Assembly: GCA_039000685.1 (NCBI GenBank) | Contig: JAWBNW010000005.1 | Coordinates: forward strand, 1-29,975 | DNA length: 29,975 nucleotides | Direction of reading: 5' to 3' | DNA from: JAVZGQ01 sp039000685 | Lineage (GTDB): Archaea; Aenigmatarchaeota; Aenigmatarchaeia; CG10238-14; SCSR01 | Part shown: positions 12,001-17,189 of the stretch, piece after piece | Position numbering within the stretch: position 1 is the stretch's first letter | Layout of the letters: every line of letters begins with the position of its first letter | Translations under genes and position numbers: made by a program | The notes under the pieces: generated by a model | What the model was told of the DNA's origin: nothing | The model's input: only the letters and a program-made list of their open reading frames with translations | Databases searched by the model: none

Positions 12001-13524
12001 CTTTCAAAAGTCGTGGCCCCTGGTGATAACCTCATCTTTGAAGTTTCGCTCATCAACATGGGACAGACCGCAAGTGTGGAAGATATAACAGTAACTTACA
12101 CTGTAAAGCTCATGAGTGATGAAACAAAGGTCATAGCAACAAGCAAAGAGACCCTAGCAGTTGACAATGTTTTAACCTACAGGAGAGAAATTCAAATTCC
12201 GGAAGGTACACCACAAGACAAGTACATAATAGAAGTCAATGCATCCTACTGGTATGGAAAGAAGTTTGCTGCTTCGGCCGACAGTTTTGAAGTTAGCGAA
12301 TTGCCTGTCCCGCTGTTGATTTTGAGGGCAGCTTTGCTCAGCCCGATAACTTACATTGTTTTGTTCTTAGGTGTTCCTTCAGTGATAATAGGGTCAAGAT
12401 GGTATGCTGCTTATAGGGCTGCAAGACTTGCGAAAGCAAGATATGTTGCACCTGTTGACTTCAAGAGCTTACCAAAAGCTGGACCAAACTCGATAGAAGT
12501 TGGTAAGATTGCTGAGACTGATGTTAAAGCTTACATAGATATTCCGCAATTGATAATGCACTCGATAGCGGCAGGTGGAAGTGGTTCGGGAAAGTCAGTA
12601 TCTGCGATGATCTGCGCTGAAGAATTGTTGAAGAGAAAAGTTCCGATTATAGTCTTCGACCCAACAGCCCAGTGGACAGGCTTCATGAAACCTTGCAAGC
12701 TTAAGGCTATGTTAGACTTATATCCGAAATTCGGGCTTAAGCCGACAGATGCCAGGAGCTTCAAGACCAATGTCGTGCTTGTGGAAGATCCTGAGATGCC
12801 AATAGACTTGAAGAAGTACATGAACCCTGGTGAAATTACAGTCTTTGTGATGAACAGGCTCAAGCCAGAACAGCTCGACGGGTTTGTCAGGAGAAGCGTG
12901 CAAGCTGTGTTCGACATGAGACCACCTGAATCTAAAGAAATTAAGCTTTTGCTTGTATGGGACGAAGTCCACAGGCTGCTTCCGAAGTACGGTGGAAAGG
13001 GTGGATATGTGGCAATAGAAAGGGCTTGTAGAGAGTTCAGAAAGTGGGGAATCGGTGTATTCGTGATTTCTCAGGTTCTTCTAGACTTCAAGGGAGCTAT
13101 AAGGGCAAACATAGCAAACGAGATTCAGTTGAGAACAAAGTATGAAGGAGACATAGGAAGGGTGAAATCCAAGTATGGGATAGATTATGCTTCAAAAGTC
13201 ACGAGGCTGACAATAGGAACTGCCTTGTTCCAGAATCCAGAATACAACAATGGTAGACCATGGTTCATCAGCTTCAGGCCTTTGCTACACTCACCTTTTG
13301 CATTAACTGACGATGAAATTAATCAATACGTGAAATTAAATAAGAAAATAGAGGAAATTGAGGGAAGAATTCAGAAATTGAAGGCAAAAGGCATAGACAC
13401 TTATGATTTGGAGATAGAGTTGAACATAGCTAAGGATAAAGTGAAGACAGCGGCTTTCAAGATGGCAGAAACTTACCTTGAGTCTGTAGAGAAGAGAATT
13501 GAAAAATTGGAGGGGAAGAAGTAA
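1..13524 (+). CDS. Giant repeat-rich surface protein with cytoplasmic HerA/VirB4-like ATPase domain (5' end outside window)
   Basis: The frame is open from base 1, and its first residues (YNISGQIKVNL) match the internal repeat text, so the real start lies upstream. Residues are numbered here from base 1. Residues 1-~2010 hold ~330-residue tandem repeats marked by GGWGE and WKAG motifs. Residues ~2010-3820 are further Ig/CARDB-like beta modules, very rich in N-x-S/T sequons. A CGDGRC...CPLDCP knot (3824-3844) and a Gly-rich then Pro-rich linker (3846-3890) follow, then two more beta modules and one membrane segment (~4102-4134). The cytoplasmic part has Walker A GGSGSGKS (Lys ~4198), Walker B LLLVWDE (Asp ~4321, Glu ~4322) and a DUF87/HerA-type QLRTKYEGD segment, ending in a helical tail. 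HerA/VirB4 enzymes are hexameric motors that move DNA or protein; the substrate here is unknown. Ectodomain outside and ATPase inside follows from the glycosylation-like sequons and the single membrane segment. Confidence 0.93.
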   Translation, partial: YNISGQIKVNLLQPYYQQIFNVTQQILIRFNTTSDCSAEGLIANATSPLAQVELRSPTGEWEVCSPLNNELDGWYNCTWDSTGKKEGYWTINLTASKLPNYNLNETMFVDWLWLENLNATSENASVYVWNYSTSSWQKIDLDEAKGWSSKFNFTLDIYDQEGDTINCSLFISKDDQESWEYVGSSLVQGTHGIPTSGICNIVYQGFSCENMGNKNWFKWQIQNGEPANTYNTSAFNAPKLTESIVSISLIEGNNSYINRSSGINQVRRLAVNVFDVERFDYVSDANVSFWVTNDSINYRVEALNQTNSQGNVSYYFNPNCTHEVGKQYWKAGTTDSCYVDVNTSEFTLTIIGELIGTIHQPNGQEFLRGSNVTINASLYDECSVPISEADVNFTMKSLQTSQELVCSPVINNSNIYNCTFNTSSPTIMPARWYNVSMKSNKTYYNTNITTKYQAFWIETTPELINPVAIPSGDGGWGESWIFRVNFTDEDLDNNWVKLWLNRHRPTDPTQVAVNQTVSGINITVEFNLATPFSEDDFNTNKTVDFKFNATDAPPAGNPEDQADTGWQSLELKPDNVSISLIEPINLIFNRSSQKNSKINYTAQIIDTDKNQPLPGGRTAKFYYTKDGSNFIDSGFKFTVSGGYVTQNITLDCSYSVGPQYWLAGTANQTTTYAWEIKNSSTVSFTIITENLTVNITAPINNYPWNAPRRSIDNITLYADVKDDCGYVPGATLVFYVYDPNCGGGVCDCTSVTDYGNGTYSCTILASQTSTWDTGWHNVSVEVSKQYYNGSSDFQQDAFYLATMPDITPTGYPPITAVSTNGDGGWGEIWKFEAWVVDWDDDDVNVSLYLNLSGNWVLRNSTVIKAQTPTQVTFYNTFDCDDIGNDKGYKFVVTDVWNYQDQENSTFNIYKDDTTIEYITGSGEQVSREGSNSVLMKVKILDSDRNNVLVGENRNGSLYVTTQSLGGSGNLSTYILYYKNKTDSESILTFNFDPNCSLGVGVQNWKAGIEGDVCYKDNQPEYGFNVNITGQLKVNLIAPTQGSNIIVGEIVNINSSVFSDCSNEGLLSGAEVKHEARSPSLQFENIQPVEDQGNGYYNTTWNTSFHAGGNWSFRINASLPNYYSNSTLFLNWVYLNNTPPIVENMSVAPSSGGWGENFTFSMDVSDAQQDNVTCKLFVYTGKQEWEYKGDSKVNFGVGKCIVNVSDFTCQDINTSSPTKFKFQIEDGTASNTFNTSEVLAPEITRNDVLIEYVYGNESSVNRNGDNSALLILRIFDTIKGSYVGGGVESRIFVTKDGNNYDIGTSNTTNSSSYLNIYFNPETSYSIGKQKWKGGSYGDACYKDANTTEEFNLTIITDLFNNLLEPSQGSEFLRGENITFIFTITDEQPIGIEGSNTSLTLINENSQSFECSPIVEYGGGEYRCTINTSYPQLLPARWYNVSIHSNKTYYIPNTTLYQNTFFIKTKPELTASNVSSQQGSDLGGWGETWTFKVNVTDEDRDNVTVYLKIKKFTEPETAWQIANVSSYEENPDLQGPINKTVVITYKNPGLFQNAQEVWQFKFEAEDSRFYTSNTSAKNFTIEKDDVEIQLVAGNNEIVWRNGTQTISLKVNLTDTDQNIPAVSANVTFWITTDGLMWDSGTVTLTDVNGIAEYPFDPNCDYSTGIQNWKAGSMPNFYYKYVNTSNFTLTIKTFIALNISYPDEHAFLVGTKVPFIGQAYDECSGIPGASVTFSDNFGASWYDCAPVSDQGNGTYNCTFDTTGRPFGWHNIRMRANKQYYGNYPTPNETIKTNAYFVASQPVLSNPSLDHTIGGWGELYTFSVQLTDTDKNYNNVSLWKSFDQSNWTLVDSKMVQPTYSNYPVTFQKRFTCEDYLNATNGKNYWKINTTDIYGYSDETSVFNFTLDVDNVTVQIGSGSSSNVRRIGDNLAYLRFIIYDSDRGVYTNDTNGTFWITRDGANYDYSLTCLSYLGNCTVNYNPDCSSSVGIQYWKAGTTDICYQKLNTTNASLTVYGQLNVSLINPSYGAILNRDVNASLNASVSNDCGQQVTDATVNWYNSSWVLLASGYNTSWKVPATYKLGTETIYSNASRQYYDPNSNNTQVWIYGWSGISSILPQNGSVFSAGLPVNLQCDVVDMNTLLPIENYTVFFFKNGNSLANVSTNSEGRASTTWYTTGESAGWYNITCEIKHNSTLYYNASLAQREAWIKLSRPLIIDSIIRQYTSIYRNDSFEPYKTNIAVHVKDANIGDAENSNVTFYNSSSLLGNCTTNSTGWCSLLNFNPEDAITPQLYLIYINATRPQNEDSATNVTTIFVKGILNTTIIAPENNSIYSKSQSIPLKANGTSENGESFLVLNPTIKWYNETAEIAQGNDTYLPQIKVAEQRTGMHQFMAVASKDYYDDGKANITITITGLADVEWISPTGIIPYPSEFYPTCLVKDHESGSGIPNYVVNFSYMWEPSSEFIFNGSHITNSSGYASYSFVPEQKGNITFNCTIGDNTTQYYSANIKEALETIWVKDIEAPYIFNISILPNESIEANLNSTNISVTVIDNYEISSVWANITLPNGTILISQMSNITVPEISFGLYKATYSVSYLPPIGGVYNVTIYAKDSLPESNVNSTFAGNFSVWGKTAGLMEQLPLTITAYNITQTQGFVFEVSVNYTNLGPATAYSANLTHAEDPIGSVAYNESMKQCGTMYAGQNCSWAFKVTVPEKTSPQLIIVSTIATWGNPDKTSGQSSNQTQITVSSNPVIEVSPKSINKSTPHDATTYIGNMTTSATGNDGVEDVVISTVGGNLAIDCPLCELMINPSSYGLLAAGENFTSHLTITVPAGQAPGIYWTKIRASSKNAGYDELLLNLTIPQNTSWIRSPETFGTVLLPLNTSGTIGNISVSNIGNVKIPFEILKSGNGTIFIQAYPSGAKGTTAFDLEKQVSRNVTVEYSVPWNAIEAIYTVNIIIRNVTFADPPQRITSIILNVTDIPPTITDVLIEPRVFEIGYENVTVQAKITDNFAVDKAWINVTLPNGSTYEQFMDSFPSSIYNTTYVSSDEGIHLISICANDTRSLVGCTSPIEVEGSATTWLEAIPNATLLTANDVTIEYGQNFTVNITLNNTGGSRAFDSNLTIESESIISDPSFFDFGTILKFNSKSSVTSISVPSGTQPGIYEVNLTARWKNLNQTYNTSSSQILVNVTENPKIKVLEENISKIVPPGVKDSFNITLKSIGNWNATNVEINCSEGVACEDFNISFEPRNFTLIPIGEARQVNVSLEVPPNYLAGTHNGTAEIRWNSLFSLKVPIYITVPINISWGHEPKELNVSVLQDFKGYFGSISIINTGNAEITLKLIKTGEIAPYINLSESEIVLPYGQTKIIHINYSSPDIQFDREYKGKIISNITGELRENATVKTRETNVSMFVSVYKVKIKSPTKFDPITGITNGSTIIAKVNVTANSSYVTENVSFNVSLFDFKRKAEALVNFAYYNSSENLWWVNFTAPDLETARVYSLNITASYNNTKYLVRSDVENDSIVYLDTEEPWIDIIINTTNPSRIPANSTVGILMNVTESGGIKNISGNVTYPDGREEAMSLILVSRIGDNYLYGYDLTNTSTLGNYTIKASVCDLSGNCNSTSKSFEIYPTAIFSGYAKDVEAVSEPPLRVKFEFYDQKTGKLEIYSNATDGYYNETIDAKQYTYLKINLLEQNFNHQIVLNNLNITSNYFNPIVFGNVPNARTTSSAIKSIYIDTVLAPEQFTLIMNFTDCSLGMCNVPIYSPSKLGIYRYTGTWVPKISSTNNMNWERITNIDGDNTDNSVNLTTLTASVNLTNIKGLYVLAEFICGDGRCESGTGESSTNCPLDCPFLPGGGGGGGPGGGGAGGGAGGIVIPPPAAPTITPTVPQPVPLEIKSTLLETTLIPGEEKIFSVDITNNLDESVRTTVTVEGPAFSLLTVQRPVLTVAAKSTEVVNIKAYAQPATAAGIYTGDIVVTAGNVTHRTPVTIKVQAVLEPLLDVKLKALSKVVAPGDNLIFEVSLINMGQTASVEDITVTYTVKLMSDETKVIATSKETLAVDNVLTYRREIQIPEGTPQDKYIIEVNASYWYGKKFAASADSFEVSELPVPLLILRAALLSPITYIVLFLGVPSVIIGSRWYAAYRAARLAKARYVAPVDFKSLPKAGPNSIEVGKIAETDVKAYIDIPQLIMHSIAAGGSGSGKSVSAMICAEELLKRKVPIIVFDPTAQWTGFMKPCKLKAMLDLYPKFGLKPTDARSFKTNVVLVEDPEMPIDLKKYMNPGEITVFVMNRLKPEQLDGFVRRSVQAVFDMRPPESKEIKLLLVWDEVHRLLPKYGGKGGYVAIERACREFRKWGIGVFVISQVLLDFKGAIRANIANEIQLRTKYEGDIGRVKSKYGIDYASKVTRLTIGTALFQNPEYNNGRPWFISFRPLLHSPFALTDDEINQYVKLNKKIEEIEGRIQKLKAKGIDTYDLEIELNIAKDKVKTAAFKMAETYLESVEKRIEKLEGKK
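11470..11670 (+). other. Cys-rich knot followed by Gly-rich and Pro-rich linker inside the giant gene
   Basis: CGDGRC with downstream CPLDCP is a short Cys/Asp motif common near the membrane end of archaeal secreted proteins. It is probably disulphide-bonded or metal-binding, which is inference. Directly after it comes an uninterrupted stretch dominated by Gly, then a Pro/Ala/Thr stretch. This looks like a flexible hinge separating the distal ectodomain from the last two beta modules and the membrane segment. Confidence 0.75.
13509..13515 (+). promoter_or_regulatory. Ribosome binding site for the coiled-coil protein
   Basis: GGAGGGG lies 9 nt before the ATG at 13525 and inside the last codons of the giant gene, whose TAA directly abuts that ATG. 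This supports translational coupling and fixes the start. Confidence 0.7.
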
Positions 13525-15417
13525 ATGCCCAAAAAAGTCAAGAAAGAAGATCTGATGAAAGAAATGGAGGACGTGAAAAATCTGATTTCTCATTTAGAAG
13601 AAGAATATAGGAAGACGAACATTTCTGAGAAAAACTACCAAGAGCTCATGGGAAAATATTCCAAAAAACTTGAAGAGATAAAAGGAAGGTTGGGAATAAA
13701 GGAAGAGATGGTTGTTGAAAAACCGGTTGAGGGGAAGAAAGAAGCTGCAAAAGTTGAAGAAGTGAAGGAAGAGAAGGAAGATGAAACTGAAAAAGAAGAG
13801 AAAGCAAAAGGTGGGTTTTTCAGTAGACTTTTCAAGAAAAAGGAGAAGGAAGTGAAGCAAGAACAAGAAGAAGTGAAACCTGAAAATGTTGAGGGGGATG
13901 TGCCCGAAGTTGGAGAAATTGAAGAGATGACCCCAGAAGTGATAGAGAAACTAGCGCAGCAAGTTGCAGCACAGGCTGGAGTGAAAGAGAGTAAAACAGA
14001 AGTTGAAGAAGTGTCTGAAGAGAAGGGGGAGACGCCTGCATCGGTTGAAATAGAAAAATTGAAAGTGATGATAGATACTGTGAGGGAAGCTAATCGAGCT
14101 GTTGAAGAAAGCATAAGAAATATTTCTGAGAGTATAGGCGAGCTTAGGTCGATGATCTTCCAAGTCGAAGGTTCAACCAAAGAGATAGCTCTAAAGTTTG
14201 AAAAAATAGAGGATGAACTTGCTGAGATCAGACCAAAAGAAATAGAAAAAAAGTTCAGGGATATTAACACGAATGTGGATAAACAGCAAATGCTTCTTGA
14301 AAAGCTTGATAAGAAGTCTGAAGATCTGGCAGAAAAGATAAACAAGGTTTTTGAAATCATGAAAGGTATAGGGAATGTTGAGAATTTAATTAATCTCAAC
14401 AGTGAGATTCAAAAGAAGACTGAAGAAATTAAAGAAGCGATAAAGTACATTGAGAGAATTGCCATGAAAACGGAAAAGGCTTACATCGACTTGAGCAAAA
14501 GTTTGGAAGATTTCGTGATTTACAAGACAAGACAAGAAGGTCTGGAAGAAATTTCAAGAGATATATTGAAGTCTATCGATGAGATGAATGTAAAATTTGA
14601 AGGATATGTCACGAAAAAAGATTTGGAAAAATTCCAAGAAGACTTAATTTTAATACAAAAGCAAATCCAAGAAATAAATAAGGTGTTACCCATGGTTGAG
14701 GTGAAATTGCCTGAAACAATAGTAAATTTGAGGAGAGAGAGAGATGACGTGATTGCATTTTTGAATTATTTGGAGGAGCAATTCAAGGCTAAGAAGATAA
14801 GCAAAGAGGAATATGAAAAAATAAAAGAAACTAACAAAAAGAAATTGGAAAAGATTGAGAAAGAGTTGAGGAAAGAGTGGGAAAAGATTGAGAAATGGAT
14901 AAAACCAAAAGAGGGGGTTGAATTGAGCGTAGCTGTAGAAAAACCACCTGAAGAAAAAAAGGAAGTTGTCCAAGAAGAGAAGAGTGAAATTAAACCTGAA
15001 AGTGAAAAAACAGAAGAAGTAGCTGAGGTAGAGAAACAAGAAGAAGTGAAAGAAGAGAAAGATGAAGAACAAGTGGATAAAAATGTTGAGGCGAAGAGGG
15101 AAACTGGTGCTGAAGAGAAGAAGGAAGTCAAAAAGAAGAAAATAACCAAGACAGAAGCCAAACCAGCAGAAGAAGTTAAAACTGAAGAAAAAATAGAGGA
15201 GGTGGAAAAAGAAAAATTAGCCGAAGAAGAAGCTAAGATTGTAAAGGAAGATAGGGGAGAAGTCAAAAAACCAAAGAAAGAAGTTATGACTAAAAAAGAG
15301 TCAAAGAAGAAGGAAAAGAAGATTGTAAAAAAGAAGGAAAAAGTTAGAGTCAAAAAAGAAGAAGGAAAGGTTTTGAGGAAGAAAAAAATATTAGAACAAT
15401 TGAAAAAAGGCATCTAG
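13525..15417 (+). CDS. Cytoplasmic coiled-coil scaffold-like protein with two helical hairpins
   Basis: Protein of 630 residues with no signal peptide or membrane segment, so probably cytoplasmic. Residues 17-58 and 406-450 form two copies of a helical hairpin with an N-I-S or K-I-S turn. Residues ~60-175 are Glu/Lys-rich, with a short hydrophobic-basic patch GFFSRLFKKK at 97-106 that could touch membrane. Residues ~178-400 are a long coiled coil with better sequence complexity, probably the conserved core. The tail from ~465 is Glu/Lys low complexity ending in a very basic stretch. The ATG directly follows the stop of the giant ATPase-adhesin, so the two are almost certainly co-transcribed, and this may be its cytoplasmic partner. 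I do not recognise a named family. Its stop overlaps the convergent stop of the next gene. Confidence 0.9.
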   Translation: MPKKVKKEDLMKEMEDVKNLISHLEEEYRKTNISEKNYQELMGKYSKKLEEIKGRLGIKEEMVVEKPVEGKKEAAKVEEVKEEKEDETEKEEKAKGGFFSRLFKKKEKEVKQEQEEVKPENVEGDVPEVGEIEEMTPEVIEKLAQQVAAQAGVKESKTEVEEVSEEKGETPASVEIEKLKVMIDTVREANRAVEESIRNISESIGELRSMIFQVEGSTKEIALKFEKIEDELAEIRPKEIEKKFRDINTNVDKQQMLLEKLDKKSEDLAEKINKVFEIMKGIGNVENLINLNSEIQKKTEEIKEAIKYIERIAMKTEKAYIDLSKSLEDFVIYKTRQEGLEEISRDILKSIDEMNVKFEGYVTKKDLEKFQEDLILIQKQIQEINKVLPMVEVKLPETIVNLRRERDDVIAFLNYLEEQFKAKKISKEEYEKIKETNKKKLEKIEKELRKEWEKIEKWIKPKEGVELSVAVEKPPEEKKEVVQEEKSEIKPESEKTEEVAEVEKQEEVKEEKDEEQVDKNVEAKRETGAEEKKEVKKKKITKTEAKPAEEVKTEEKIEEVEKEKLAEEEAKIVKEDRGEVKKPKKEVMTKKESKKKEKKIVKKKEKVRVKKEEGKVLRKKKILEQLKKGI

Positions 15418-15710
15418 ATTTTGTTAGCTCCGATTACTTCTTTTGATTTTTCTGCAATTTTTACCAGAAGATCAATTTTTTTGTTTATCTTATCTATTAA
15501 AATCTTTTTGTTTTCTTCTAGCTTCATTTCATTTTCTTCATACATATCTTTCGAGATTTTCCCGCTTTTTAGATATTTTTTGTTGGAGGAGATGTAATTA
15601 ATTACGTCTTCTAGCTGCTCTTGAAGCAATCTTATGTCGAATCCTAGATTGATGATTTTCCTGACATTCATGTGGATGTCGCCCAAATTTATTTTATTTA
15701 TTAATGTCAT
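15414..15710 (-). CDS. Small helical protein, paralogue of its upstream neighbour
   Basis: Protein of 98 residues, predicted all-helical and without membrane segments. Residues ~26-75 align with the neighbouring 110-residue protein: both have QEQLED, a GKISK turn, then M/F-x-E-N and a K-I-N motif. The same hairpin style occurs in the 630-residue protein encoded convergently next door. The ATG overlaps the TGA of the upstream gene in an ATGA quartet, with an AAGGTGA ribosome site just before it, so this is the last gene of the operon. Function unknown; a docking or adaptor role is inference. The stop codon overlaps the opposite-strand stop in a CTAG palindrome. Confidence 0.85.
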   Translation of the reverse strand: MTLINKINLGDIHMNVRKIINLGFDIRLLQEQLEDVINYISSNKKYLKSGKISKDMYEENEMKLEENKKILIDKINKKIDLLVKIAEKSKEVIGANKI

Positions 15711-16039
15711 GATTTCACCTTCTTCTCTTGAGTTGGTAGTTTGATTATTTGGTCTCTAGCCTGTTTTATGATGCTGTCCATGATTCCTATTCCAGCATCA
15801 ACTGAAGAATTTATTTTTTTGATCAAGTTCTTGCTTTCTCTCCTCAATTTGCTGTCATTTTCTTGAAAAACTTCTTTTGAAATTTTTCCCTTGTTGAAGT
15901 CAACTGTATTTGAATCTATAACTGAAAGCATATCTTCCAGCTGTTCTTGTGTTATTTTTATATCAGAAGAAATTTCCTGGAATGCTTTTACCCTGTCTTG
16001 AAGAAGAACCAAATCTAGCTTCTTTACCGCCTTGCTCAT
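15707..16039 (-). CDS. Small helical protein, paralogue of the following gene
   Basis: Protein of 110 residues, predicted helical and soluble. Residues ~28-78 carry ITQEQLED, GKISK and KKIN motifs that match the 98-residue downstream protein, so the pair is a tandem duplication that has diverged (mainly at the N-terminus and the C-terminal helix). It starts 25 nt after the stop of the GTPase gene and overlaps the next gene by 4 nt. No catalytic residues are visible. It is a candidate adaptor between the signalling operon and the large proteins that carry the same hairpin (inference). Confidence 0.85.
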   Translation of the reverse strand: MSKAVKKLDLVLLQDRVKAFQEISSDIKITQEQLEDMLSVIDSNTVDFNKGKISKEVFQENDSKLRRESKNLIKKINSSVDAGIGIMDSIIKQARDQIIKLPTQEKKVKS

Positions 16040-16064
16040 AATCTTATTTTGTATTGGATGCCTC

Positions 16065-16706
16065 TTAAATCTTCCTCTCGGTTTCGATTTCTCGGGTGAT
16101 GTTGTAAATGAGTTGTTTGAGATCTTCTGCCTCCTTCTTGAGTAAATCTTGCTTCATTTTATCTAATTCACCTGTCAATTGAATTTCATGAATCTCTTTA
16201 AATCTACTCTTTATCTTTTCCAATTTTTCCCTATCGGCTATATCCATTTTGTTGGCTATTGGAATCAATGGTATGTTGCTAAAGAACTCTTTAATCTTTT
16301 CATAATTTTCCAATTGTGATTCTGGAGGATCGGATTCTTTAGAAACATCAAAAAGATAAAATCCACCTATCAGTTTCATTTCTCTGAATTTTCTTAAATG
16401 ATTTGTCGCCCCATTTGCAAAATGTGGAACTTCTATCAACTGGATTTTTTGATTTCCTATTGTCAGGGTTGAAAAATTCAAACCATTTTGAACTGGATGA
16501 GAAACTATTTGAGAGCTGGTTAGCACCTTTATGAAAGAAGATTTCCCACTTCTTCTTGTGCCCAAGACAACTATAGACGGTAAAGAATATAGGCTTAAAA
16601 GCAATTTTCTTTTGAAGACAAAAAATCTCCAGAAGAAAATTGTGGAAGAAAAAAGTATCACCAGACCAAGAGAGTAAAAAATTGGAAAGCTCTCTGGAAA
16701 TATCAT
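16065..16706 (-). CDS. Membrane-anchored small GTPase, SRP-receptor-beta/Arf-like
   Basis: Protein of 213 residues. Residues ~8-30 form one hydrophobic segment with a basic flank (FKRK), placing the GTPase domain in the cytoplasm. G1 is GTRRSGKS (49-56) and G4 is NKMD (152-155). The G3 position reads IEVPHF (91-96), lacking the usual DxxG, so hydrolysis may be slow or need a partner. One N-terminal membrane helix followed by a compact G domain resembles the SRP receptor beta subunit, and Arf/MglA-like GTPases are an alternative. The helical C-terminus is Glu/Lys-rich. Its ATG directly follows the TGA of the protease gene, with a GGTGAT ribosome site upstream, so the two are translationally coupled. 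Its place beside CheC and a response regulator suggests a signalling or localisation role rather than SRP function. Confidence 0.82.
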   Translation of the reverse strand: MIFPESFPIFYSLGLVILFSSTIFFWRFFVFKRKLLLSLYSLPSIVVLGTRRSGKSSFIKVLTSSQIVSHPVQNGLNFSTLTIGNQKIQLIEVPHFANGATNHLRKFREMKLIGGFYLFDVSKESDPPESQLENYEKIKEFFSNIPLIPIANKMDIADREKLEKIKSRFKEIHEIQLTGELDKMKQDLLKKEAEDLKQLIYNITREIETERKI

Positions 16707-17159
16707 TCAATCACCTTTATAAAAAAATAGTAGCTTATCTATTAATACCATTTCACCGTATGAAATCATGCAAAAACCGATTGAAAATCCCAAGATTTGA
16801 AGAGCTGTTATGGCTGGGAAATCTGTTATTGCTATGATGAAATTGAAACCAAGACCCACGAAAAACAAATTTTTCTCCAAAAAATTTTCAAGCAGTAAAA
16901 ATGAAAGGATGAAGGGAATTACAAACAAGAATGCTCCAGCAAAGGAAAAATAAAAAGGCTGTTCTTTTGGACAAACCATCTCGGTGTAAGTTCCCAACTC
17001 AGAGTCAAGCAACACTAACCTTATGTTCTTACACCCTGCATGTATGCCAAGCAAGAAATGTCCCATCTCGTGTAAAAGCAGTATCGAAGAGCATACGAAC
17101 ACGTTTAAAATAAGCGTTGAGAAAAATGTAGATAAAAAGATGTGTCTGAGTTTTCCCAT
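16707..17159 (-). CDS. Small integral membrane metalloprotease, M50 (site-2 protease)-like
   Basis: Protein of 150 residues, nearly all hydrophobic, with about four membrane segments. The zinc motif HEMGH is at 30-34 inside the first hydrophobic stretch, followed by an amphipathic GIHAGC segment as in M50 enzymes. A D-F-P at 113-115 in a later membrane segment is a candidate for the third zinc ligand, which in this family is usually an Asp in an NPxPxxDG context. The protein is shorter than typical S2P enzymes and has no PDZ domain, so it is a minimal form or could be catalytically altered. Intramembrane cleavage of a regulator or surface protein is the family role; a substrate within this locus is inference. 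It lies between the CheC-like and GTPase genes. Confidence 0.78.
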   Translation of the reverse strand: MGKLRHIFLSTFFSTLILNVFVCSSILLLHEMGHFLLGIHAGCKNIRLVLLDSELGTYTEMVCPKEQPFYFSFAGAFLFVIPFILSFLLLENFLEKNLFFVGLGFNFIIAITDFPAITALQILGFSIGFCMISYGEMVLIDKLLFFYKGD

Positions 17160-17189
17160 ATTTTGAATTTCTCCTTGGAAATAATTAAA

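Noticed and set aside
13635..14399. Long minus-strand open frame (254 codons) opposite the coiled-coil gene
   Set aside because: It is Ser/Phe/Thr-rich, as expected for the reverse complement of Glu/Lys-rich codons. The + strand gene has a ribosome site and coupled start.
14766..15413. Minus-strand open frame of 215 codons reaching the edge of the convergent operon
   Set aside because: Ser/Phe-rich shadow of the Glu/Lys tail on the + strand, with no family resemblance.
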